Assembly: GCF_032854445.1 (NCBI RefSeq)
Contig: NC_088300.1
Span: 76,809,966 to 76,873,965, forward strand
Source: Liolophura sinensis
Lineage: Eukaryota > Mollusca > Polyplacophora > Chitonida > Chitonidae
DNA: 64,000 nt
Direction of reading: 5' to 3'
The notes beneath the pieces were generated by a model. It saw only the letters and a program-made list of their open reading frames with translations, was not told the origin of the DNA and made no database searches. The position numbers and the translations under genes are program-made. Shown here piece by piece: positions 23,188 through 35,200 of the stretch. Positions within the stretch are counted from its first letter, which is position 1; each line of letters opens with the position of its first letter.

Positions 23188-23330
23188 GACACTCACCAAT
23201 GTGATCGCTGCGGGTTCAAGTCCAAATGATGCTGGCTTCCTGTCGGCAACCTACAGATGGTCGTTGGTATCCTCAGGGCGCTGCCCACGGTAATTCTTCC
23301 CGATATTGTGTAAGTGAAATATTCTTAATT
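23188..23330 (+). mobile_element. Diverged SINE copy
   Basis: CTCACCAATGTGATCGCTGC, GGGTTCAAGTCC and TGTAAGTGAAATATTCTTAA follow the order of the full SINE. It has internal deletions and lacks the final tail. Confidence 0.65.
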
Positions 23331-23744
23331 ATTGTAAAACTACAAATAATAAGTGTGCTCACATGTCTAAGGTGCAGGTGTAGCTTACCATAACCCGAGT
23401 GTACACGTCCACGTTCAATGAATGGGAAGGCAAGGTTAAGGTAGATGTTCAGGGGGCGGTATCTTGTCAAGTACTGCATTATTGAGCTCAGGTTTTGCAG
23501 ACACGTGGTCTGATGTAGAGCACAATAGCGCAAGGGGGATGCTCTATCCGTGATGCACCATGTGTATATTAACTACAGTTAACTACAAAATTAAAGATAT
23601 TTGTGTGTTAGAATCAAGGTTAATGTAAATTTCCATGGCGGTAGACAATATCTGACGTGTGTGCATAGTGCATACTGATTATCGTAAATTACAAAACTCA
23701 CGACTTGGTCCCGTGTATATTAAAATCAGTGTTAAGGTAACGAA

Positions 23745-23948
23745 ATGTTAGTGGTCGTAATTAAGCAAATGCTGTTCCAGAATTGCATAAATGTAAATCT
23801 TAATAACATGAAGTGTTTGCGAACGAATTGCAACTCCACAAACTCACTGCATGTAATTTCCTGCTGTGGTTGTAACAAAATCTACATCGGTGCGACGGGG
23901 ATACACACTAAGAAACCGAACATACTGAAAGCTCTGAAATGTGCCTGA
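23745..23948 (+). pseudogene. Fragment resembling a retroelement GIY-YIG-type C-terminus
   Basis: The frame encodes CNSTNSLHVISCCGCNKIYI followed by GATG. A cysteine pair leading into a YIG-x-TG motif resembles the C-terminal endonuclease-like segment of Penelope-like retroelements. No reverse transcriptase was found upstream and the frame stops soon afterwards, so at best this is a small dead remnant. The match rests on a short motif; a chance frame is the alternative. Confidence 0.35.
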
Positions 23949-23949
23949 C

Positions 23950-26261
23950 ACATTCAACTAAAACTTTTTTTAAATACGGCAAACGTGTCTCCAGGAGAAA
24001 GTAAGGGAAAATGCGTTATTAGAAAGGTAAGCCTACATTCAACCGATGGAACAATGGTCTCAGCGGAAAACATTCGGCCTATCTAGTTCCACACGACACT
24101 GAACTTATTTATTCTTTATTAGATTTATTAATAACCTATCTAATTCTTAAGTGTACTCCCCTGACAAATATAGGATTATCTGGTGAATTTCTGTTTAAAC
24201 ATGTTCCTGTCGTTCTCTGTATATAAAGGTTTGGTATAACTACATTTGTCGTAAAGCGCTTCGAAAAACGGCGAAAGCGGTAAATTAACGTGCATACTTC
24301 AAGAAGAATACTTCACTGGATCGAGTTTGACATGTTCCACACACATACAGAAGCTGACATCTATCATAGGGCGTCTTCGCATGGGTGTAATTTAACTCTG
24401 AATAAGTCTTATCAATGGTTCTTGCCTCTTTAATTTGCCCAATTTGATTGGGGAGTTAAACGGGTACCTGTTTACATCACAGAGCCGTCCCCTTACAGGC
24501 TTATGTATGCTATATGGGTAAGTAGGCCGGGTAAGTGTAATGGCCCGTGCTCCACATGCTTCAGCTCGCTACGCTACCACTATGGTAATCCCTTTCAAAC
24601 ATACTAGTTATGATAACTGTCTTAAGCTACACGCACATGCGGACGCCATTTAGTTATGCCTTTTGAGTACGGCTTTTCTAACTAAGAACTTTTGTATGCG
24701 AACAAATGTTTTTCCCCAAAGAAGGGATAAGAAGTACCTGTGACTCCTAACATGGCAACATGACAAATATTTTACTCGCGACTGAAGCGTGTGCCTTCAG
24801 CATTAAGTATCGACCAGTAATACCAACTGAAGGCTACGAAGTTGCCTGGTGTGTCAGCATATAAAAGGTGAATCGCAACGCTAGTTAAGAGATTTCGATT
24901 TTAGCAGTGTTGAGGTAATGTTTTTTGTCGATCTTGATACGCATAATTTAAAGATTTTTCGAAGGGTTATCATTCACGAATATGCTTTAAATGAACTTAT
25001 CCCAGATAACTACACGATGGCCTACAGGTGTCTCCATGTAGCAGGAAGGTGCGGTTGTCTACAAGCATAACTTGTACTACCTGGAATGCTACCTGGTGCA
25101 TGGTCTACAGTAAAGGTAGGACATCAGACATGATACTGCTTTAGTCTCTGCAATAAGAAAACTGTGGGTGTTACCAGATACTACATATACAATTGTACCC
25201 AGGCTATTATAGTGTTCTATCTTTTCCATTCTGCTGACCGCTTCGGTTGTCTAATTATTACTTATTAATGACAGTTTCTGATTATATGTGACGTTTCTGT
25301 CAGCTATAACATGTTCTAACATGTTAACATCTTTACTGGGTAAATAATGTCAGAACCGACATTGACATAGTACCTATAAATAAACTTTTGCTCGGAATTT
25401 TGCTCACTTATCCGCCTACCAACTTTAAAATGCCATCAAAAGAAGATTGCACAATTTTAGCGCTACCATGCTTGGCTTGAACTGTCTCCAGTTTATGGAA
25501 TATAGGGCGAACTGATCTTACCACATCTTACCAGTTCGCTGTTCGATAAAAGATGAAGTTATGTGAAGATGGACAACATCATAATCACAATAAAGCATTT
25601 TCTTAGCGACGCTATATAAAACTGCTTTCGATTTTCGATTTCCTTGACCTAACAGTCACATCATTTCAGCATGTTCGTTTATTATGTCATGATACATACG
25701 TACTTCCTAGTGCTTCCACGCATTAAGGCCATCATTACATTTGCATACGGGCGTTTAATATCCAATAACATGGGCATAATTATAGCGCTAATAGCTTTAC
25801 ACACTTTTGAGAGGGGTCAGTTTCACATTGCTCTATGTCAGATGTATTTCCATAACAACGATGCAAATGGACGTGGTGTTGAAAATGAGCTTTGCTCACA
25901 GTGAGGTGTTGTGTGGATGTACTTGTGTAAATACCAAGATCATCAGTCTGCTTCAGATACAAGGTTAGGTTGGCTGTTCAGCGCACCGGTCACGGATTGA
26001 TCGTCCCGGGGCTTGCCGTGGCTGTGTGTGCTGGATTAAGAACACATGCCCTCCCCTAACATAGACCATTATTCAGGTGGACAGGTATGAGGTGGCCTCC
26101 AGCCCGTAGGCATCAGTCTACCTTTCTGCCTTTCACCTGATTCTCTCGCAATCACCTTTACATCCCCGTCATTGTGTTACAGGTGTTCGACGTCTAAGGG
26201 GCTGTATAGTATCACTGATAATTGGTCAGGACTGATTGTCTAAGGGGGACACAAAAGCGTC
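23950..26261. other. Intergenic region upstream of channel gene 1
   Basis: No exon or repeat family recognised. It must contain the promoter and any 5' untranslated exon of the channel gene starting at 26262, but nothing is distinctive enough to mark. Confidence 0.4.
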
Positions 26262-29200
26262 ATGACTCCCTCCAGGTCAATGTCTCTCTGGACAACAACA
26301 GCTGTAGTCATTCTGTAAGTATATCAATCGTGTTTTGATGTAATATTAGCTATGAAAGCATGTTATTCACGATTTGATGTTATATTAGCTATGTAAGCAT
26401 GTTACTCACGATTTGATGTAATATTGACTCTGTAAGCATGTCATTCACGATTGGGAGTAATATACCCTCTATAAGCATGTTATTCACGATTTGATGTAAT
26501 ATACCCTCTTTAAGCATGTTATTCACGATTTGATGTAATATGCCCTCTGTAAACATGTTATTCACGATTTGATGTAACATGCCCTCTGTAAACATGTTAT
26601 TCACGATTTGATGTAATATACCCTCTGTAAACATGTTATTCACGATTTGATGTAATATGCCCTCTGTAAACATGTTATTCACGATTTGATGTAATATACC
26701 CTCTTTAAGCATGTTATTCACGATTTGATGTAATATACCCTCTGTAAGCATGTTATTCACGATCTGATGTAATGCAACCTGGGTATAAGTGAAATATTCT
26801 TGAGCACGCCGTAAAACACCAATGAAATAAATAAATTCGATTTAATATACGCTCTGTGCGGATATCATTCTGCACGATTTGATGTAATATACCATCAGTA
26901 CACGCATTCGTGTATGTATACCATAGGGTACCACTTTATGTAGTATCTAGTAGTATATAGTCCACAAACTATATATGCCATATTTTGTATACCCGCATAA
27001 ACCATGATTCTGCTGGTGAAGTAATAATACCCGAGGCCTGGCCGCTTTGCATGGTTAGTTAGTACTATTTAACCGTTCACACGAATAGTTGTAATAAAAC
27101 CCTATCTCAGCTAAATTAACAATTTATAGATAAAATAAGCATCTGGGAGACTGGTATATGGCATATAGAGGGTTTACAGACTGGATTCAAACACTGTGAT
27201 TTATATCTACAACGATAAAGACAGTATTCAGAAAGGGCCTCGAAATATATAGACAGTCAACCTATAATTAATTTTGTTGTTTGATACAATATGGTTCATA
27301 AGTTCATATCAAACACTGTGACGTTAAATTGCGATGGCGAAAGCAATCCAAATACTCTGAACAATTCACATACATAATACTTTCTGAACTCGACATGCTA
27401 TTGGAGTGATGATCAACCAAAGCTAAAATTTCATGTTTTCATTGTATGTGTGCCACACTGGTATTGAAATATAAATTAGAATTACATTTCAGAACACTTT
27501 TGAACTATCGCCCGAGGAACTGTTGGGACACAGTAAGAAGTAGTATGGCTTAGATACCGTCGCTTGTGTCTTCTTCGTGCCAGACAACATTCCGTTTAAA
27601 TATCATCTATAACTCGCTGCGATATATGCCATAATACCTGTCACAAATCGATTGTGAATCTTTTCTGTAGCTGAACTCCTCATAATTGGACGGTCACACC
27701 TCTTATTCTCACCCAGTGTGATGATGATCCAGTCAAAGAATCCACCTTTCTCTTGTCTAATAATGGCTTGTTAACTGATTAACATGGCCTCTTGGGCATC
27801 GAACAGACACGCCCTGAAGCTTTTCGGGTATATGACCATGCAGTTGTTTAGGTTTCTACGTGGATGTATCCGTTTTTGTCCACCATGCCATGAGGTTTGT
27901 CAGGTGCCGGGCGAGGTAACTGGCTTCTCGGTGGCTCTGTCCGGTTTCCCACCACACCATGAGGCTTGTCAGGAACCGGTCGAGGTAACTGGCTTCTCTG
28001 TGGCTCTGTCCGGTTTCCCACCACACCATGAGGCTTGTCAGGAACCGGGCGAGGTAACTGGCTTCTCTGTGGCTCTCTCCAGTTTTCCACCACACCATGA
28101 GGCTTGTCAGCCGCCGATTCCTGAGTTAAGGTCATACGTTTCGTTGTCGTGCCCTCTGTATTGGTTGAGCTCACATGCTTAAGGGTGTTTGATATTTCAT
28201 GTAGCAATCGTATTGAGTATCACCAGCACGTTGTATACGCTGTGACATCAAAGACACTCCTATGCATGTGAAGATTCCTGCTGATCTTTGCTGTAACCAG
28301 TTCCTAGTTATGGTTGAGCTAACGACTACAGAAGAATACACATATATAAACAAACCTGAAGCTTATGTCTGAATGACCTTAGCTACAACAGATTTGCCGC
28401 ATAAAAAGAACCCTTATAGTTAAATCTGAATACCCTAAGTAAAGTTCCCAGTTAGAAAGTTATCCTTCGAAACTCCCTGAACTCTTTTTTATGCGTTCAT
28501 TTTGAATCCAGTCTTATACGATATTGCTTAGTATTTAAAGGTTTTCTTCTTTTTCCTCTTCATTAATGCAGTTTTATAGGAGAACAGCTGTTTACAGTAA
28601 CTCTACATATACTGCATCGCCATTTCTAAGTGAAATTTACTAACAAACACTTACGAACACATCTCACACTTTATGTAGACTGGAGCTAAAATAACTGTTA
28701 TATTAGTCCCCGATATACGTCATTCATTCAACCAACCAGTCCCTGTAAGTTTTGACCTTGTTATAGCCAGTTTACTTTACATAATTAATTACATCCAAAT
28801 CACTAATTAAAATGCAGTACAAATCTGGAATCAAATGCAAGTAGTTATAGGGTGTCACGAGAATGCTGCGTATTGGATGAATTCGAGACGTAGGTTAAAT
28901 GTATGACTTGGGTTTGAATCCCCAACTTTAACAATATTTTGTATTTCTTATCCAGCCTCTTTGGGGATATTGTAGACTGTGCGAATCTTACAACACCTAT
29001 AGAGGATATTCTCGATCGCTTGTTCGTACAAAACTACTACAACCGGGACTTAAGGCCTAGAGCTAACATGGGTAAGTTGATTTGACTGTTAAGTTTGAAT
29101 GTTCGCGAATTTGTATTGTGTTGACAGGCTATATCATTTGATGGTGACCTGGTTTACATGGGCTTGGTTTCAAGATGTTACGATATCTAATTTTTCCTTG

Positions 29201-32200
29201 CGCACAACGTACATTGTGATGAGATTGTGTTGCGTTTAATTGTATATGGCCTGTAATGTGTATTGTGTTGAGATGCTAGATCATATATTTGTACCTTGTC
29301 TACAACGTTTATGGTGTTCAAATGAGCGTTGTATCATCTTTAACATGTATTCTGTGTACATGCTACAGCATTTAATTGTACCTTGTCCAGAACGTATATA
29401 TATAGGATGATATAACATTCATCGGTGTGTCGTCTTGAATGTGTCTGTGAATGTGTCCAGATAGTGTAACATTTAACTGTGCATTGCCCATAACGTATAT
29501 GGGATGATATATAGCATGTAATTGTGTATTGTCTAATGTGTACTGTGTCGAGATAATTTAATTGTACCCTATCTAAAATGCCTTTAGTGTTAAAATTATA
29601 TAGCATTTTCTTTTATGCCGTCTTTAATGCGTATTGGGTCTTGTCTGTGACGTATATAGTGTCGAGATGGTATAACATTTTACTGCATTTTGTCTATAAC
29701 GTATATGCTCTGGATATGGTGTAGCATTCGGTGGTGTATTGTCTTGAATGTGCCGTGATGGTATAACATTTTACTTTACCTTCTCTATAACGCATATGGT
29801 GCTGAGATTACATATCATGTACTTGTGTATGTTTTTTTTGCTTTTTTTTTTGGTTTTTTTTGTTTGTTTGGTTTTTTTCTTTTTCGTTTTTTTTGTTTCT
29901 GTTTTTGTTTTTTGTTGTTTTTTTTTTTTTGTATTATTGAACAATGTCAAAAATATTTCACATATTGTGTTCTAACGTATTGAATGTGTGTCCAGATAGT
30001 GTAGCATTTTAACTGTACCATGCGTTCAACGTTTATGGTGTTTAAATGGTTCACCTGTGTCTTGTTTTAATTTATACAGCGTGGAGATGTTACATCATTA
30101 AACTGCACCTTGTCTACAACGTATATCGTGTTGAGGTCATAGGGCATACTGCTTTGTATTGGCTTAAATGTGAATGCGTGTGCTTTGAAAATGTTGTAGC
30201 ATATGTATCTTACGATGTTAAATGTTAATGAGGTCTGTGGCCTGTCGTTTGAAATCTATAAAGGCTACCAAAGGCTTTCTTAATCGCTCTGATTACGATG
30301 GCAGCTGATCTATTTTAACTTAATATAGTTTGTTTTCTTCCTTAGAACAATTAGCAATTGTATCTGTAAAGATTTGATAATATCAAACGGCTATATACAA
30401 CATAATGTTATTCACAAATGTAATGCTAGCATTTCCATTCTCGACATGACCTGTACTACAATTTTTTTTATAAATTTATTTTCTAATTATACACAAAGGC
30501 TTGCCATATTCTGCCATGTTAAGTGATATGTAAAATCTACAATATTTACTTAACAATGTAGTCTGGCCTTTAAAACAGTTTGTGTGAAGACAATTGCTGC
30601 CGTAGTGCTTTAATATTCCATGTATGTTATCATGCCTGGAAGACGTACATGCCGAAATGAAAGTCACTGTACTTCTATTTCAGACAAAGGGCTGACTGGT
30701 AAATATATCAGTGTTTTAATATTGTAGAGTGTGTCGAAGATAAACATTACAGAATTTCATTTGTGAAAATCTTACAAAGGGATTCAAACTTAATAATGTT
30801 TGGCACAATTTGCAAATATAAAATTATGTAAAGAGTAATAATATCGAATGTTGCTGTTGTATTAAGAAAGGTTTTTGTCAATTTTTCAATAAAGTTTTGC
30901 CAAGGATTTTTTAACGAATAAAATATAGGAATGTATACAGTAGAACAGACTAGCTGTATATTATTAGATATGTTGCCTTTAGGACAGCTGGATTTTTGTC
31001 CGACCCAAAATAACCAGACCCGTGTCTATCTGATATGGGCTGTATGCTTTTTGTAGTTTGCTTTGTAATAATTCTAGACTAGATGCAATTATTATTAATT
31101 ATATTCTCGTGTGTAATTTGTATTGTTAAACTTTGCCCATATTACGAGGTGCACCTTTTGATACGTCTTCATTTCAAAACATACAGAGATCAACTGGTTA
31201 TGTGTATTCACATAATATACTGATATTGAATGAAAACCAAAACTTATAAAAAAGGTAAAAACTGGACGATCTATGTTCTCTTTTACTATGCCTAAAACAA
31301 ATCATTTGCTTGGATTTATTCTTTCTTGAGAAAGACCAAGAATGTCGAGTTTATGACAGGATTATCTTCATGTCTTAGCTGACTCGGTTTCCTGTACTGC
31401 TGCTAAGGCGTTACCAGCTTGTCAACAATAGTTTACACTTTTCGCGTGCCCGGAAACCACAAATGAGATAAAGCAATACTCCCTACGAATACAATATATC
31501 CCAATCAAAATATCCAGCTAGACACTGCATGTCTGCTGGTTTAAACAAGTTCTCGCCACGATACGACTGTAAACTTACCCAAACAGTTTTAAGCCATAGT
31601 CATTGAATCATTTATTCTAGACACTGTATAGCAAACCTTTTGCACATTTGCATTGTCTTTATGGAAACGTTGAGTAGTTCAAATTCTTATCTGCGCCAGG
31701 CATAAATATTGTGAAAGCACGTCCTTATATCTATATTCTGTCTTGAAACTATTTTTCATACAAATCTTTTGATCACCCTCGTGTGGTTCTATTTAACAAG
31801 ACCTGGTCAGACATAGATTCAGCTTGTCCGTGGAATCCTCCATCAGCAAATTCAACGCTGAATTCAGTCAGATCTTATGGTGGCACGAAAACAATAATTC
31901 TAGATGGGTCACGTTATTTGTGACGATCCTTGCCAACAAACATTCAGAGACTGTCTGGTGCCGTTGATCGCAGATCGCCGTCATTGTTGTGGAGACACTA
32001 CCTTTATATGTTCGGTCCGTATGCAGCCATTGTCTATAGAATGGCCTACAGCTGAATTCTGAGCAGGACAACATCCGACATTGTTTGAGAAATCGATAAG
32101 AAATTTATGCCATCTGATGGCTCAGGTGCTCACACGAAGTGTTCTTTCGATATCAGTAAATTTGCCGGAGATGTTTACGTTTGTCTCAATTATTTATTGC

Positions 32201-35200
32201 ACTAAGCCATATTGGTGTTTCTACACAACAAAGCACATTGGATTTTCTGAAAATCTCTCACCGAACCGAACAGTTATGTTTTTTCTCCCTGTGCTTTACG
32301 CCTATTATATTAGTTGGTCGAAGTGATATTCGCTGGACAAAAGTATACACGATTGTCATAAAATTCGCCGTCTTCAAATCACGGTATATACAGTTATTGC
32401 CTTCTTTCATGACAACGGGTTGCGTACACCCAAGTGGAGATCCCACAAGGACGGGATTATTGTAATGTATCAGTGTAACCAGATTATGAGACAGAGTAAT
32501 GAGATATGACCGACGTAGAAAAGTGTAACAAACTCACGACAGGGCTGGCACTTTTCCAGTCGAGTGGAGGACAATAACAACATGTACATGCAGTAAGCTG
32601 ATTAAACTCATTATAAATGCTTATAACGATTTCTATGTCACCTGTTGTCCTTGCTGATTATTGACATATAGTTATGAATTGTCCGTTATGGCAGACATTA
32701 AAAATAATGCTTGCAAATTATACATCTGACTGTGGTAATTATTTGTAACGATTCTGTAAAGTTTTGTGTATTCGTTATGTGTGTCATGCCATGCCAACAT
32801 AATGGAAGACAGTTGAATTCCCAGAAGGTTTTCTTAACTTCTGGCCTTCCTTTGCAGTAGTACGAGGGAAGGTCAGCACGATGATCGTGAGTTTCGCCCT
32901 GGTTCTGCCCGATTTCCTCCCACCATAATGCTGGCCGCCATCGTATAAGTGAAATATTCTTGAGTACGGCGTAAAACATCAATTAAATAAATAAATAAAT
33001 CTTTTCTTCCGCCTTTACATATGCTTAAAACTTTTGAAAATCATACGGGCGTTTGAGCTCTTAAATTGAAAACAGCTTTGCAAATCTCTGTGATGTTGCC
33101 TGAAAGTACTGAATGAGGGTAGTGAGTGGAAGGAATCAAAGTTTTCCATCCCCACCGGGCAAATGGCCGGTACTGCTCGTATGTTAAGAGCCTGGGCATG
33201 TTATCCTAATGCGAATGGAGGTTTTGGCGAGATGAAGTGAGGCAGTCAACTGGACCGTTATCTGTGCTCATAACGTCATTGATAAGTTTAGCATGTTCAG
33301 TAGTAATGGGTGGCTAAAGCACTGTGGCATGTTTCCTGTCATTGCCAGTGTAGATGGCTCTTGGCGAAGGATTGGCTGGAAACTGGATGCACGTGTGCCC
33401 TGAAAGCAATTGTCAAGGTCATTTAGGGTTAGGAAGTCATTGCAATAGAATATATACGGAAGCATGGTTACATTAGAGCTCCATTGCCCGGAAGTTGCCA
33501 GCGGGCCCGTGGTGGTAAAGGTAATCGATGTGAAGTTAGTTTTCTAATGTCTTCACTACATGACGGGAACTGTACTGAAGTCAACACGAGATAATGAACA
33601 GCGATGTGACGATTACGATCGAACCATTGTTTATTTTATTGCTACGAAGCTTATTATTGGATTTAACTATAGATTTGCTGCATTGTCAAGACACGTGCAT
33701 CGCTTGTTTCGATCAACAGTATAAACACTGTATATAAACTTATTACACTTGGTATTTAGAGAAAAAAATATACGAAAAAATTAACATGGTTTGCTGTATT
33801 TTTCATTTTCGAAGCTAGACATTTGATTACTCATTAGCTAGAGCGTTCAGTGTAAAGTATGAACGTTCTCTGTATAAGTAGCACTGCTCTCCCAGCTAGG
33901 TGATTTTTTTTAGATTTCTATGGAAAGAGTTCAAAGTGTTTAAATTCTGGAATTCTAAGGTAGGTTTATGGACCATACTATCAGTGTTTGGGAACTCAGA
34001 CGTCACAGGGAGTTTTTCCAACTCTAATCACGACACTGAATGCCAGAACAACTCTTTTTACTCATGAATAAAACATTGCTAAAGTAATGTTCCCAAAATT
34101 TCCTTTCTTCTAGTAAAAAGGTGATGTGATGTCGGAGTTCGTAGATACCGTCAGTATGGCTTATAAAGCCCACCATAGTATTCAAATATTTAAATGCCTT
34201 TCACCACTCTTAAAAAAATCTGGAAAAAATGAAAATATTTATACGCATAGTTTTCAGTTGTCCGTATGATGAATCTTACTTCATATTTTGGCTTTCTTTT
34301 ACTTTAACAGGATATAAAATTATTCCCCTGGAATCTAGTTTTCCATGGTCACTGTAATAAACATTTGATCTTTGTAAAAGCTAGTTTCTGAATAACAGCC
34401 ATATGTAACCGTCTTTAACTTTGAGTCAAATCTTCAATTTTGTATTTGGAAAAAAAATAATTGTATAGCAGTGTATAAAATATTAACTAAATATGCTTCA
34501 GTTCTAATTGGTCTCCATACAACTACAATGGTTGCAGGATTTTATTAAATTCGTAAATATATAACAGGACTTATTACCGGTATTAGCAAACACACTTTTG
34601 ACAAACCGGGCCCTTTAATCGCGATCAACTAATGACAGCTTTCTGTAATGAAAGCTATGGCTGAGATTTAGAGGTTACGGTTCAGCCCACGTTATGAATA
34701 TCGATCGTATAGGTGTCAATAAAACACAGGTTTTACTAACAGGTATGTATGTGTCTGTCTATAGTTTCTAATTAACAGTTATAGCTGTGTGTTAGAGCCC
34801 CTTGTTTACTAACAGTTGTATGGGTGTCCTCAAAACGTAGTTTCTGATCAGCAATTATAGATTTTTGTACAGCCCACTTTTTACTAACAGTCTTGGAGGT
34901 CGGAAAACACCATTTCTTACTAGCAGTAATAGATGTATATAGAGCCTTACTTACAAATCTATAGCTGTATTAAAAATGTATGTATTGACCAGCAGCCATA
35001 AGTATCGGTAAACGATATTTGTGGTAAGATGGTGTCTTTAAAAACTAAACCATAAAATGTATGAGTAACAGCAAGCAACACCAATATCTGGTTCTAGGAG
35101 ATTGCACTAAGTTGACCTATTGCTGAGTTTTTTCACTTTCTATACAGATGAAACAACGTTCGTTTCCATCGGCTTCTACGTACAGAGTTTGAGTAGTATC

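Noticed and set aside
26389-26760. 123-codon minus-strand frame with a 13-residue repeat
   Set aside because: Translation of the 39-bp array; no start context, splice sites or family similarity.
27784-28182. Overlapping frames of 132 and 119 codons on opposite strands
   Set aside because: Both cover the 69-bp tandem repeat derived from SINE-like sequence.
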